Origin: an uncultured Caulobacterales bacterium
GTDB lineage: Bacteria; Pseudomonadota; Alphaproteobacteria; Caulobacterales; Caulobacteraceae
NCBI GenBank assembly: GCA_903858185.1
Contig: CAIOHT010000008.1
Location: forward strand, 1 to 64,000
Direction of reading: 5' to 3'
Length of the DNA: 64,000 bases
Part shown: one piece after another, positions 1 to 8,111 of the stretch
Layout: each line of letters opens with the position of its first letter
Position numbering within the stretch: the first letter of the stretch is position 1
The notes under the pieces: model-generated
What the model was told of the DNA's origin: nothing
Database searches by the model: none
What the model saw: the letters and a program-made list of their open reading frames with translations, nothing else
Program-made: the position numbers and the translations under genes

Positions 1-720
1 GCGCTCAGCGCGTCGAACCGGCGGTCAAGATCGGTGCGCTCAACCGTGCTCAGCCCGTTCTGGCGGTAGTCGGCCTCAAGCCGGGCGATGGCCTGGAACT
101 CGGCGCGGAGGCGTGACGCTTCCTGGCCGGAGATCGTGCCATTTCGAACGCCGGCATCAATGCGGGCGTCGAGGTTCGCCTGACGCTGGTTGATGTTGGT
201 CCAGCCGGCGTCGTCATCCCGGCCATCGGCCTGGATGCGGGCGCTGAGAGCGTCGAAGCGACGATCCAGGTCGGCGCGTTCGGCGTTGGTCAAGCCGCCC
301 CGGCGGTAGTTGGCCTCGAGCCGGGCGATGGTCTGGAACTCAGCGCGGAGGCGGGAGGCTTCCTGGTTCGAGATCGAGCCGTTGCGGACGCCCGCGTCGA
401 TACGCGCGTCGAGCTGGGCCTGGCGCTGGTTGATGTTGGTCCAGCCGCCGTCGACCTCGCGGCGCTCCAGGCGGATCCGCATGCTGAGCGCGTCGAAGCG
501 ACGGTCCAGATCGGCCCGCTCCCGCACCGAAAGGCCGCCAGCGCTATACCGACGTTCGAGCAGGATCAGCGAAGCCAGCTGGCGACGCACGGCGCTCGCT
601 TCCGCGCGCGTCAGCGTCCTTTGTTGTTCACCCAGGCTGATGCGACGCTCCATCCACGCCTGACGACGGGAAATCGACACCCACTGGCCTTGCGAACCAT
701 AGCCCCAGCCCTGTTCACCG
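1..720 (-). repeat. 240-bp tandem coding repeats
   Basis: The segment reading GCGCTNAGNGCGTCGAANCG recurs at 1, 241 and 481, exactly 240 bp apart. At least two full units and one partial unit are visible inside the exported-protein gene, and the array probably continues beyond position 1. The first (N-terminal) unit is the most diverged. Confidence 0.85.
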
Positions 721-1160
721 AAACGCGGATCGGTACGGGGGTCGCCATAGCCGCGCTCACCCCAGACGGGGTAGCGCGCGCCGGGCTCGTAGAGGGTCCC
801 TTCGTCGCCGCCCAGCAGGGCGCCGGCGATCATGCCGACGATCGCGCCCAGGGCGGCCTGACCGGAGGAGCGCTGTTCGACGTAGTTGCCCGCGTTCGTC
901 TGGGCGCCGACGCAGGACAGGACGCCGTCGCGGTTGGCGACGTCGCTGCGGCAGTGGGGATAGTAGATCGAGCTCCAGCGCCAGCGACCGTCCTCGGCGC
1001 GGCAAACAGCGGTCACATAGCCGCTGTTCAGGGTCTCGACGTCCTGGCACGAGCCCGAGAGGCTCTGCGCCGGCGAGGTGCGGTACTGGGCCTGGGCCGG
1101 GACGGCGGTCAGGGCCAACGCGCTGGCGGCCAGGAAGGCCATGGTGTTGAATTTCGTCAT
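1..1160 (-). CDS. Exported protein with 80-residue tandem repeats (C-terminus beyond window)
   Basis: The frame is open from the ATG at 1160 to the window edge, so the C-terminus is missing. The protein starts with a clear signal peptide (MTKFNTMAFLAASALALTAV, cleavage likely after AQA). A Cys-containing region follows, then a short glycine-rich hydrophobic stretch (GAIVGMIAGALLGG) like those in outer-membrane or cell-envelope proteins. From about residue 215 an 80-residue unit repeats with near-identity, each unit containing GWTNINQRQ, LDARIDAGVRNG, EASRLRAEFQ and DLDRRFDAL; in DNA the period is 240 bp. The repeats look helical and charged, possibly coiled coil. Export to the periplasm or outer membrane is inferred; no enzymatic motif is visible and the function is unknown. 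Confidence 0.8.
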   Translation of the reverse strand, partial: MTKFNTMAFLAASALALTAVPAQAQYRTSPAQSLSGSCQDVETLNSGYVTAVCRAEDGRWRWSSIYYPHCRSDVANRDGVLSCVGAQTNAGNYVEQRSSGQAALGAIVGMIAGALLGGDEGTLYEPGARYPVWGERGYGDPRTDPRFGEQGWGYGSQGQWVSISRRQAWMERRISLGEQQRTLTRAEASAVRRQLASLILLERRYSAGGLSVRERADLDRRFDALSMRIRLERREVDGGWTNINQRQAQLDARIDAGVRNGSISNQEASRLRAEFQTIARLEANYRRGGLTNAERADLDRRFDALSARIQADGRDDDAGWTNINQRQANLDARIDAGVRNGTISGQEASRLRAEFQAIARLEADYRQNGLSTVERTDLDRRFDALS

Positions 1161-1456
1161 AGCGGACTCTCTGCGAGAAGGCGTCGGATGCCGGCGCCGA
1201 GGGGGCACATGCCGGTCAGAGCCGCGCGGAGCGGCAGTGTCGGATCGTGGCTGCCTCGGAAACGGCCCGGCGCGGCATAGGTTGCGCGCCAGCAGAGAAA
1301 CAGGGTTGGCCCGGTCGTTCACCGCGGCTCAGGTATCCTGACCATCGCGCCAAGTGCTGCCCAAAAGGCCATGAAGGTGGAGGCCGGCCGGTTACCCGGC
1401 GGGTGCTTCGGGAGATCGCCGGCAAGCGATGCTCGCCTTCTGCGGTGTGTCAGGCG
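1161..1456. other. Intergenic region, 296 bp
   Basis: This region lies between the rsmD stop and the start of the exported repeat protein (both on the minus strand). It should hold the promoter of the exported-protein gene. I see no convincing gene, RNA or hairpin in it; the small open frames have no ribosome site or recognisable product. Confidence 0.4.
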
Positions 1457-2029
1457 TCAGACGACCGGCGTATAGCGGAGGAACTGCACCCGCGCCGCGC
1501 CGTAGTCCCGGCTGTCCAACGTCTCGAAGCCGGGCGGGGCCAGGTCGATCTCGTCGCTGGCCCGTTCGACCATCAGCACCGCGCCGGGCTTCAGCCAGCC
1601 GCCGCTCGCCAACCCTGCCAGCGCGGGCTCGCACAGGCCCTTGCGGTACGGCGGGTCAAGGAACGCCAGATCGAACGGCTCGCCGGCGCTGGCGGGGCGT
1701 TGGCCGAGGTCGGTCGCGTCGCGGCGGTGAATGCGGGTCTGACCGAACAGGCCCAGCGCATCGATGTTCTCGCGGATCGCGCCGCGCGCCGCCTCGTCGG
1801 TCTCGACGAACAGACAGAAGGCCGCCCCGCGCGAGACGGCCTCAAACCCCAGCGCGCCTGAACCGGCGAACAGGTCGATGACCCGCGCGCCGGGCAGGTC
1901 GCCCGCCCAGGGCGCGTGCTCAAGGATGTTGAACACCGCCTGGCGCGCCCGGTCGCTGGTCGGACGGGTAGCGTCTCCCGGCGGGGTCTTGAGGGTCCGC
2001 CCGCGATGGGCGCCGGACACGATACGCAC
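1457..2029 (-). CDS. rsmD: 16S rRNA (guanine(966)-N(2))-methyltransferase RsmD
   Basis: The 190-residue protein matches the RsmD family over its length. It begins MRIVSGAHRGRTL, has TRPTSDRARQAVFNIL near residues 21-35, the SAM-binding IDLFAGSGALGFEA at 51-64 and the catalytic DPPY at 125-128. RsmD methylates G966 of 16S rRNA during 30S assembly. The start is GTG. The gene lies 3 bp downstream of the PlsC-like gene, so the two are probably cotranscribed. In many alphaproteobacteria rsmD directly follows rluB; here about 3 kb of lipid genes separate them. Confidence 0.95.
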   Translation of the reverse strand: MRIVSGAHRGRTLKTPPGDATRPTSDRARQAVFNILEHAPWAGDLPGARVIDLFAGSGALGFEAVSRGAAFCLFVETDEAARGAIRENIDALGLFGQTRIHRRDATDLGQRPASAGEPFDLAFLDPPYRKGLCEPALAGLASGGWLKPGAVLMVERASDEIDLAPPGFETLDSRDYGAARVQFLRYTPVV

Positions 2030-2032
2030 GCT

Positions 2033-2674
2033 TCAGCTCCAGCGAAGCGGGGGCGCTTCGGCCTTCAGCGATAGCAGCGCGGTCCGCAGGCCGTCCATGA
2101 ATTCGGCGCGTTTGCCCTCCCAGCGGACGGGCGGTCCGATCAGCACGGCGCAGTTCAGCGGCACCGGAATGACCTCGCCCTTGGGCAGGACACGGCCGGC
2201 GCCCTGGATCCACACCGGCGTCACGGGCGCGTCGGGAAAGGCTTCGGCCAGGCGGGCGACGCCGCTCTTGAGGGCGGCCATTTCATCTGATGCGTCGCCA
2301 CGCGTGCCTTCCGGGAAAACGACGATGATGTCGCCGGCGGCCAGGGCTTCGCGGGCCGGGGCGAGCACATCCTCGCCGCTTCCCGCCTTGCCGCGCGCGA
2401 TGGGCACGATGCCGATCAGGTGGCGCGAGACCCAGCCGATCACCGGGTCGCGCAGGAAATAGTCGGACGCCGCTGCCGGCCGCACCCGCATCACCGCCCG
2501 GCTCGGGAAGATGCTCAGCAGCAGCAGGGTGTCCATGTGGCTGTTGTGGTTTGCGGCGACGATAGCGGGGCCCTTGAGCGGCAGGTGCTCGCGGCCGCTC
2601 ACATCGGCGCCGGTGAGGAACCGGGCGATAGGCCTGACGATCAGCAACAGAAGCAGCCAGCGAATCCAGGTCAT
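2033..2674 (-). CDS. PlsC-like lysophospholipid acyltransferase
   Basis: The 213-residue protein has an N-terminal hydrophobic segment (WIRWLLLLLIV), the acyltransferase motif NHNSHMD (H43-x4-D48) and FPEGTRG near residue 119. These are the catalytic and substrate-binding blocks of the PlsC family, which transfers an acyl chain to the sn-2 position of lysophosphatidate at the inner membrane. It lies 11 bp downstream of the CdsA-like gene, an order that suggests successive steps in making a CDP-activated lipid. A second PlsC-like protein is encoded at 31153-31716, so this is probably an accessory copy. Confidence 0.85.
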   Translation of the reverse strand: MTWIRWLLLLLIVRPIARFLTGADVSGREHLPLKGPAIVAANHNSHMDTLLLLSIFPSRAVMRVRPAAASDYFLRDPVIGWVSRHLIGIVPIARGKAGSGEDVLAPAREALAAGDIIVVFPEGTRGDASDEMAALKSGVARLAEAFPDAPVTPVWIQGAGRVLPKGEVIPVPLNCAVLIGPPVRWEGKRAEFMDGLRTALLSLKAEAPPLRWS

Positions 2675-2685
2675 GGCGCGTCCCC

Positions 2686-3657
2686 TCAGAACTTCGCCAG
2701 CGAGAACCAGGCGAGGAGGTGGAAGTACAACGGCGCGGTGAAGGTAAGGCTGTCAATCCGGTCGAGGATGCCGCCGTGTCCGGGGATCAGGTGGGAGGTG
2801 TCCTTGACCCCGATGTCCCGCTTGATCGCGCTCATGGTCACATCACCCGCGAAGCCGGCCACGGGCAGCACGACGGCGAGCGTGGCCAGACCGATCCCGC
2901 CGAGCGGCAGGAACAGCGGCCCGACGAACCAGATCAGCGCCGCGGTGCTGGCCCATCCGCCGAGGAAGCCCTCCCAGGTCTTGTTGGGACTGACCTTCGG
3001 GATGATCTTGTGCCGCCCGAACAGCTTGCCCCAGACGTACTGGGCCACGTCGTTGAACTCGGTGGCGACGAGCAGGAAGAACACAAGGCCCGCCGCGCCC
3101 GCCGGCGCCTGGTCGGCCGGGGTCCGCATCAGGAAGGCCGCGTAGCCGATGTTGTAGACGCAGGTCATCAGCCCCCAGTGGAACAGGGCGACGCTCGACA
3201 GGTAGCCCTTCGTCTGGCCGATCACCGCCATCAGCCAGGGCAGGATCAGGAAGGCGTAGACCGGGATGATGACGAGGTAGATGCCGTAGATGTCGGCGGC
3301 GACGAAGGCATAGCTGACCGGGATCGTCAGGTAGCAGCCGAGGATGATCAGCCGGTCCTCACGTCGCGTCGGGGCCAGCGACAGGAACTCGCGCAGGGCG
3401 ATGAACGACACGACGGCGAACAGCGCCAGGGTCGCCTGCCAGCCCGCGAGCAGGGCGGCGGCGAGCAAGAGGACCATGACCCACCAGCTCGACATCCGCT
3501 GGCGCAGCTCGCGGTAATCCTTCGACGGGCGCGTCGCCGTCAGCATCGCCGCGACGAGGCTGCCGAGCACGAGCAGGGCGAGTATCCCGCCCAGACCCCA
3601 CAGCAGCGCCAGGGGCTGGGCGTTGTGGAAGTCCTCGATCAGCCGGATGATGTCCAT
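2686..3657 (-). CDS. CdsA-like phosphatidate cytidylyltransferase
   Basis: The 323-residue polytopic membrane protein (about eight hydrophobic segments) carries the CDP-diglyceride synthase signature: SPNKTWEGFLGG around residue 221, then GDVTMSAIKRDIGVKDTSH and PGHGGILDRIDSL near 270-305. The family converts phosphatidate and CTP to CDP-diacylglycerol. It is longer than typical housekeeping CdsA (about 270-285) and has a cytosolic linker after the first membrane segments, resembling the accessory YnbB-type branch. It is transcribed with the PlsC-like gene and divergently from the CDP-alcohol transferase pair at 3876-4945. Confidence 0.85.
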   Translation of the reverse strand: MDIIRLIEDFHNAQPLALLWGLGGILALLVLGSLVAAMLTATRPSKDYRELRQRMSSWWVMVLLLAAALLAGWQATLALFAVVSFIALREFLSLAPTRREDRLIILGCYLTIPVSYAFVAADIYGIYLVIIPVYAFLILPWLMAVIGQTKGYLSSVALFHWGLMTCVYNIGYAAFLMRTPADQAPAGAAGLVFFLLVATEFNDVAQYVWGKLFGRHKIIPKVSPNKTWEGFLGGWASTAALIWFVGPLFLPLGGIGLATLAVVLPVAGFAGDVTMSAIKRDIGVKDTSHLIPGHGGILDRIDSLTFTAPLYFHLLAWFSLAKF

Positions 3658-3713
3658 TGTCAGGTCCTGATCCGGCCGGCCCTCGAAGGACGGGGTCGGG
3701 CATGGGGGTCCAT

Positions 3714-3827
3714 GCGTCCTTCGAGACGCCCTCTGCGAGGGCTCCTCAGGATGACGAGGAGGACGGGCTGCAAACCCCCTTCGTCATGGTGAGGAGCGAG
3801 GCTCCAGCCGAGCGTCTCGAACCACGC
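3714..3827 (-). repeat. Interspersed ~111-bp inverted-repeat element, copy 1
   Basis: The outer arms are GCGTCCTTCGAGACG at 3714 and the complementary CGTCTCGAAC near 3813. Inner arms CTCCTCAGGATGACG and CGTCATGGTGAGGAG pair across a variable centre, so the whole element can fold into one long imperfect hairpin. Related copies are at 14918-15028, 42679-42788 and 45365-45475; this one is in the opposite orientation. It sits in the divergent intergenic region between the CdsA-like gene and the small membrane protein gene. Confidence 0.85.
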
Positions 3828-3875
3828 ACCGGGGGGACCTTGCCGTGCGTGGCGATCCGGTCAAGGCTCCCGCGC

Positions 3876-4259
3876 ATGCAGAGGGTGCTGAAATCCAGCC
3901 TGGTTCATATCGCCTTCGGCTTCCTGCTGATGGGCGGCTGGGCCCTGTTCGCCAACCGCGCGCACGGTTTGGGCGCCGCCTGGCTGCCCGCGCTGGCGCA
4001 GGGGACGCTGTCCGGTGTCCTGACCGGAGGCCTCAAGAAGACGCTGGAAGCGCTCGATGGCCGACTGGGCGGCGCTCTGGCCTATATCATTCCGCCGGCC
4101 GTGACCGCCGGTTCGATCCTCGTGCTGCTGGTGCTCGTTCACCTGCTGATCGGCACGCCCGAGTTGCTGGCGACCATCGCCTTCCCGTGGAGTGTCTCGA
4201 CCCTCTACGCCATCATCTACAACGCCGGCCTCGTCCGGGCCCGCCGGAGCGCCGCATGA
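3876..4259 (+). CDS. Small polytopic membrane protein in phospholipid cassette
   Basis: I start this 127-residue protein at the ATG at 3876 (MQRVLKSSLVHIAFGF), because the longer open frame runs back through the interspersed repeat. It has three or four hydrophobic segments and a short charged loop (KKTLEALDGR). No catalytic motif is recognised. The stop overlaps the start of the CDP-alcohol transferase (ATGA), so the two products are translationally coupled and may act together. The membrane location is clear from the sequence; the function is unknown. Confidence 0.7.
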   Translation: MQRVLKSSLVHIAFGFLLMGGWALFANRAHGLGAAWLPALAQGTLSGVLTGGLKKTLEALDGRLGGALAYIIPPAVTAGSILVLLVLVHLLIGTPELLATIAFPWSVSTLYAIIYNAGLVRARRSAA

Positions 4260-4945
4260 CGCAGACCCCCGAGAACCGCCGCCCGCTGAAGACCCGGTCG
4301 AAGGCCTGGGCCGGCGCGCTGGCGGCGCGGCTCGGCCGGGCGCGGATCAGCCCGGACATCATCTCGCTGTTCTCGATCGTCTTCGCGGTCCTGGGCGCTG
4401 TGTTGCTGCTGATCGCCGGTCTGGAAGACCAGGCCGGCCTCCGGGCCGCCTGCCTGGTCGGGGCGGCGCTCTGCGTCCAGCTTCGACTGCTGGCCAACAT
4501 GCTCGACGGGATGGTCGCGGTGGAGCACGGGCTGGGCTCGAGCGCGGGGCCGATCTGGAACGAACTGCCCGACCGGATCGCGGACGCGCTGTTCCTGGTC
4601 GGGGCCGGCTATGGCGCCTGGGCCATGGGCCTGACGGCCGGCTCCTGGCTTGGCTGGCTGGCGGCGCTGCTGGCGGTGATGACCGCCTATGTCCGGGAGC
4701 TTGGCCGGGGTCTCGGCTTTCCCGCCGACTTCTCCGGCCCGATGGCCAAGCCGCACCGGATGTTCGCCCTGACCGTGACCTGCGTGCTCAGCGCGCTGGA
4801 GCCGCTGTGGGGCGGGCAGGGGCAGGTGATGATCATCGGGCTGGGCGCGATCGTGGCGGGAACCGTCTGGACGCTGTTCCGCCGGACCCGGACTCTGGCC
4901 CTGCGGCTGGAAGAGCGGCGGTCTGAACAGGACCGCACGCGATAG
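4256..4945 (+). CDS. CDP-alcohol phosphatidyltransferase-family protein with altered motif
   Basis: The 229-residue membrane protein aligns with the CDP-alcohol phosphotransferase family, which displaces CMP from a CDP-lipid with an alcohol. The family motif D-x2-DG-x2-AR-x8-G-x3-D-x3-D is present in register but altered: N81-x2-D84-G85-x2-A88-V89-x8-G98-x3-N102-x3-D106. Two of the four metal or catalytic Asp residues are Asn and the Arg is Val. Several hydrophobic helices follow (residues 108-145, 170-205). The gene overlaps the preceding membrane protein by 4 bp. Its neighbours (PlsC-like, CdsA-like) would supply CDP-diacylglycerol. I recall a YnbA-like subgroup with similar substitutions, so the enzyme may be active on an unusual substrate rather than dead. 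Confidence 0.75.
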   Translation: MTQTPENRRPLKTRSKAWAGALAARLGRARISPDIISLFSIVFAVLGAVLLLIAGLEDQAGLRAACLVGAALCVQLRLLANMLDGMVAVEHGLGSSAGPIWNELPDRIADALFLVGAGYGAWAMGLTAGSWLGWLAALLAVMTAYVRELGRGLGFPADFSGPMAKPHRMFALTVTCVLSALEPLWGGQGQVMIIGLGAIVAGTVWTLFRRTRTLALRLEERRSEQDRTR

Positions 4946-4972
4946 TCCCAATCGACCTTCAACCCAAACCGG

Positions 4973-5003
4973 CGTCATGGCCCGAACACGTCGGGCCATG
5001 ACG
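4973..5003. terminator. Perfect 13-bp inverted repeat between convergent genes
   Basis: CGTCATGGCCCGA (4973-4985) and its exact complement (4991-5003) flank a 5-nt loop. It lies between the ends of the CDP-alcohol transferase (+) and rluB (-), so it could terminate both. No T-tract follows. Half of the same word (GGGCCATGACGGAG, then TCTAAT) recurs near 46755, so it may instead be a repeat-family member. Confidence 0.6.
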
Positions 5004-5093
5004 GATCTAATCTGGTCGCCGAACGCGCTGCATCCGCCGTTGCAAGGCTGAATCGAATGGCCCGCGTCCTTCGCTCCTCGCGGAAGAAGGGCT

Positions 5094-6278
5094 CTATTTG
5101 CGCTTCGCCGGGCCCCCGCTGCGGGGGCCTTTGGGCGCAGCCGCCGGGCGCGGTCCACGCGGTCCTGCGGGCTTCGCCGGCCCCGAGGGTTTGGCGAAGG
5201 TCCGGGGTTTGTCTGCGCCTGTCGTCCGACCGCCCTTCGGCGTTTCGCTCCAGTGCTTCTTCGCTCCGGCCTTCGTCGGCGGCGCCGCCTTCTTCGGTGT
5301 ACGCAACCCGCCTGGCTTCTTCGGTTTGGCTTTGGCCCAGCCGGGCTTCTTCGCCTGGCGTTCGCCCTTGAGTTCGCCGCTCTCCTGGCCGGGCCGCAGC
5401 ACATTGCGATGCGGCTTGGCTGCAGGCGCTGCGCCGCCGACGCCATCCTCGGCGCCGCTTCGACGGCCTGCCGACAGGGCGGCCCTGAACTGCACCGCGT
5501 TGCCAGTCGGCATATTGGCTGCCGGGACCAGGTCAGCCAGCAGCTCGCGGATCACGCGCGGCCCGACCTCCTCGACCTCGCCAGCCGCCAGCGTGCCCAG
5601 CGAGAAGGGGCCGTAGCTCAGCCGCAGCAGTCGATTGACCTTCAGCCCAATGGCCTCAAGCACACGGCGCACTTCGCGGTTCTTGCCCTCGGACAGGGTG
5701 ACCGTGATCCAGACGTTGCGCGCACCGTCCCGGTCGCCGGTCGCCTTGTCCAGATGGGCGTCGATGGCGCCGTACTTCACGCCCTCGACGGTGATGCCGT
5801 CCTTGAGCCTGTCGAGCTTTTCCTGGGTCGTGTAGCCGAAGGCCCGCGCGCGATAGCGGCGCACCCAGCCGCTCGACGGCAGCTCCAGCGCCCGCGACAG
5901 CTCGCCGTCGTTGGTCAGCAGCAGCAGGCCTTCGGAATTGATGTCCAGTCGGCCGATGGAGATCACGCGCGGCAGCCCGTCGGGCAGGGTGTCGAATACG
6001 GTCGGGCGCCCTGCGGGGTCGTTGTGGCTGGTCAGCAGCCCGACCGGCTTGTGATAGCGGAAGACGCGGGTCGGCTCGGGTCCGCCGACCACCTCGCCGT
6101 CGACCGTGACGATGTCGCCCGGCTCGACCTTGACGGCGGGCGTGGTCAGGGTCTGGCCGTTGATCGCCACACGGCCTTCCTCGATCAGCCGCTCGACTTC
6201 GCGGCGCGAGGCGACTCCGGCCCGGGCCAGGACCTTGGCGACGCGATCATTCTGTTGGGAAGAATCCTGTGCAGTCAT
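5094..6278 (-). CDS. rluB: RluB-type pseudouridine synthase with long basic tail
   Basis: The protein has an S4 RNA-binding domain (about residues 10-58) followed by the RsuA/RluB catalytic domain, with the catalytic Asp in GRLDINSEGLLLLTNDG (D112) and the later motif GKNREVRRVLE. Family members convert U2605 of 23S rRNA (RluB) or nearby uridines to pseudouridine. Residues from about 260 to 394 form a low-complexity tail rich in Lys, Pro, Gly and Ala, likely disordered and RNA-binding, making the protein longer than E. coli RluB (291). It is divergent from tadA, an arrangement common in alphaproteobacteria. Confidence 0.9.
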   Translation of the reverse strand: MTAQDSSQQNDRVAKVLARAGVASRREVERLIEEGRVAINGQTLTTPAVKVEPGDIVTVDGEVVGGPEPTRVFRYHKPVGLLTSHNDPAGRPTVFDTLPDGLPRVISIGRLDINSEGLLLLTNDGELSRALELPSSGWVRRYRARAFGYTTQEKLDRLKDGITVEGVKYGAIDAHLDKATGDRDGARNVWITVTLSEGKNREVRRVLEAIGLKVNRLLRLSYGPFSLGTLAAGEVEEVGPRVIRELLADLVPAANMPTGNAVQFRAALSAGRRSGAEDGVGGAAPAAKPHRNVLRPGQESGELKGERQAKKPGWAKAKPKKPGGLRTPKKAAPPTKAGAKKHWSETPKGGRTTGADKPRTFAKPSGPAKPAGPRGPRPAAAPKGPRSGGPAKRK

Positions 6279-6376
6279 GTGACCGGCTCCGTTAGAAGGC
6301 TGTGTCGCCTCCCGGCGATACCCGCTCCTTTAAGCACGGAATCGGCCCCCTGACGACCTTGAGCGATCATGATGCC

Positions 6377-6817
6377 ATGCAGCTGGCCCTCGCCGAGGCG
6401 CGGGAGGCGGCCGCGCGGGGTGAGACCCCGGTCGGCGCGGTGATCCTCGATCCGGCGACCGGCGCCGTGCTGGCCCGCGCCGGCAACGGTCCCATCGGCG
6501 CGCATGACCCCACCGCCCATGCCGAGATCGCAGCGCTGCGGCTCGCGGCGGCGAGTCTTGGCAACTATCGCCTGACGGGCCTGACGCTGGTGGTGACCCT
6601 TGAGCCCTGCGCGATGTGCGCCGGCGCGATCAGCCATGCCCGGATTGGCCGTGTCGTGTTCGGCGCGGACGACCCCAAGGGCGGGGCGGTGGTCCACGGT
6701 CCACGCTTCTTCGACCAGCCGACCTGCCACTGGCGGCCACAGGTCACCGGCGGCGTGATGGCGGCGGAGAGCGCGGCGCTGCTGAGGGATTTCTTTCGGG
6801 CGCGGCGCGCCAAGTGA
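6377..6817 (+). CDS. tadA: tRNA adenosine(34) deaminase TadA
   Basis: The protein has the zinc deaminase motifs HAE (residues 48-50, from DPTAHAEIAALR) and PCAMC (77-81, from TLEPCAMCAGA), plus the conserved RIGRVVFGADD. TadA deaminates A34 to inosine in tRNA-Arg(ACG). I chose the ATG at 6377 (146 residues) because it aligns with the E. coli helix MRHAL; TTG at 6359 or GTG at 6302 in the same frame are possible. Its stop overlaps the GTG of the AraC-type gene. Confidence 0.9.
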   Translation: MQLALAEAREAAARGETPVGAVILDPATGAVLARAGNGPIGAHDPTAHAEIAALRLAAASLGNYRLTGLTLVVTLEPCAMCAGAISHARIGRVVFGADDPKGGAVVHGPRFFDQPTCHWRPQVTGGVMAAESAALLRDFFRARRAK

Positions 6818-7578
6818 CCGTTCAGTACGCCGAGTTCGCGCCGCGGCCGGATCTGGCGTCGCATGTGGTGTGCATCTGGGTATTTGAGGGGCGCGAGGCG
6901 GATGAAGACCAGCGGATCGCGCCGGACGGTTGCTGTGAGCTGATCATCCATCGGGGCGAGCCCTATCTCGAGCGCCGATCTGACGGCAGCCTGGTCCGCC
7001 AGCCGCCGGCGTTGTTCGCCGGCCAACTGACCCGTCCGCTGCACCTTCGGGCAGAAGGAGACGTGAGCGTGATCGGTGTCCGGTTTCGCACCGCCGGCGC
7101 CCGTGCCTATGTCGGTCGGGCGATGAGCGAATTCACGGATCGCCGGGTCGCCTGGCCGCTGGCCGAGGGAGTCGACCTGAACAACGTCCAGGACCATGTG
7201 GCCGGCGAGATCGCGCGCCATGCCGTGACTGGCGATCCGGTGCTTGACCGCTGTGTCGCAAGCCTTGAAGGCGGCTTCGGTGTCGAGGCGCTCTGTCGCC
7301 ACACCGGCCTTACGGCCCGCACCCTGCAACGGCGGTTTGCGGACCGGGTGGGTGTTTCGCCGCGCATGCTGGCCGCCGTTATCCGCTTCCGCCGCGTGTT
7401 TGAGGCCCTGCGCGAGGCCACGACCGAGACATGGTCGGACGCCGCCCAGGCCGCCGGCTATTTCGACCATCCGCAGATGGCGCGGGATTTCCGCCGGTTC
7501 GTCGGCTGTACGCCTTCGAGGTTCGTCGCCGGCGCACCGGGCCTCGCCACCAGCCTGGTCGACCTTCCGTTGTCGTAA
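6814..7578 (+). CDS. AraC-family transcriptional regulator
   Basis: The 254-residue protein begins at GTG 6814, overlapping the tadA stop (GTGA). The N-terminal part (APDGCCELIIHRGEPY, FAGQLTRPLHL, GVRFRTAGARAYVG) matches the DUF6597-type sensor region found in many AraC regulators. The C-terminus has two helix-turn-helix units (FGVEALCRHTGLTARTLQRR and WSDAAQAAGYFDHPQMARDF) followed by FVGCTPSRF. It should bind DNA as an activator or repressor of unknown targets. Confidence 0.85.
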   Translation: MTVQYAEFAPRPDLASHVVCIWVFEGREADEDQRIAPDGCCELIIHRGEPYLERRSDGSLVRQPPALFAGQLTRPLHLRAEGDVSVIGVRFRTAGARAYVGRAMSEFTDRRVAWPLAEGVDLNNVQDHVAGEIARHAVTGDPVLDRCVASLEGGFGVEALCRHTGLTARTLQRRFADRVGVSPRMLAAVIRFRRVFEALREATTETWSDAAQAAGYFDHPQMARDFRRFVGCTPSRFVAGAPGLATSLVDLPLS

Positions 7579-7640
7579 TCTTACAAGCCACCGCGGGTCG
7601 GATCGGGCAGGCTGGTTGTGCCGCCACCGTGAGAACACCG

Positions 7641-8111
7641 ATGAAACCCGCTGCCGCCGCACCGACTCTTGCTCTCGCCCTTCTGCTTGCCCCGGCGACC
7701 GTCTTTGCGGCAGACCCGTTGACCGTCGGAGATCTGGCCTGGATGGCCGGAAGCTGGTCCCAGGAGGCAAGCGGCAAGGTCGTCCGCGAGACCTGGCTGC
7801 CGCCGGTTCAGGGCGCCATGGCCGGCGTCACCCAGACCCATCGACCGGGCAAGCCGGCCTCGACCGAGTTCAGCACGATCACCACCGCGCCGGCCGGCGT
7901 GATTTTCACGGCGTACGTCGCCGGGCAGCCGCCGACCCAGTTTGTCCTGAAGCCGGGCGCGCCGGGCGAAGCGGTGTTCGAGAACCTCGACCACGACTTC
8001 CCGCAGCGGGTGATCTACCGCAAATGCGACGACGATCTCTGTGCGCGCATTGAAGGGCTCATCAACGGTCAGGCGCGTGGCATGGACTGGCGGTACAGGC
8101 GGGTCCCCTAG
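7641..8111 (+). CDS. Secreted DUF6265-family protein
   Basis: The 156-residue protein has a signal peptide (to VFAAD). The mature part has DLAWMAGSWSQEASGK, ETWLPPVQGAMAG and ENLDHDFPQRVIYR, characteristic of the DUF6265 family of small periplasmic beta-rich proteins of unknown function. The starting ATG at 7641 is chosen because the signal peptide begins there. Its stop codon shares the palindrome CTAG with the stop of the convergent gene downstream. Confidence 0.8.
   Translation: MKPAAAAPTLALALLLAPATVFAADPLTVGDLAWMAGSWSQEASGKVVRETWLPPVQGAMAGVTQTHRPGKPASTEFSTITTAPAGVIFTAYVAGQPPTQFVLKPGAPGEAVFENLDHDFPQRVIYRKCDDDLCARIEGLINGQARGMDWRYRRVP

Noticed and set aside
1..720. 240-bp repeats considered as a CRISPR or tandem non-coding array
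   Set aside because: The repeats are in frame, continuous and coding, without spacers of constant size; they belong to the exported protein gene.
1216..1425. Small open frame (69 codons) between rsmD and the exported protein gene
   Set aside because: No ribosome site, Arg/Pro-rich product, overlapped by several other frames; no evidence of a gene.
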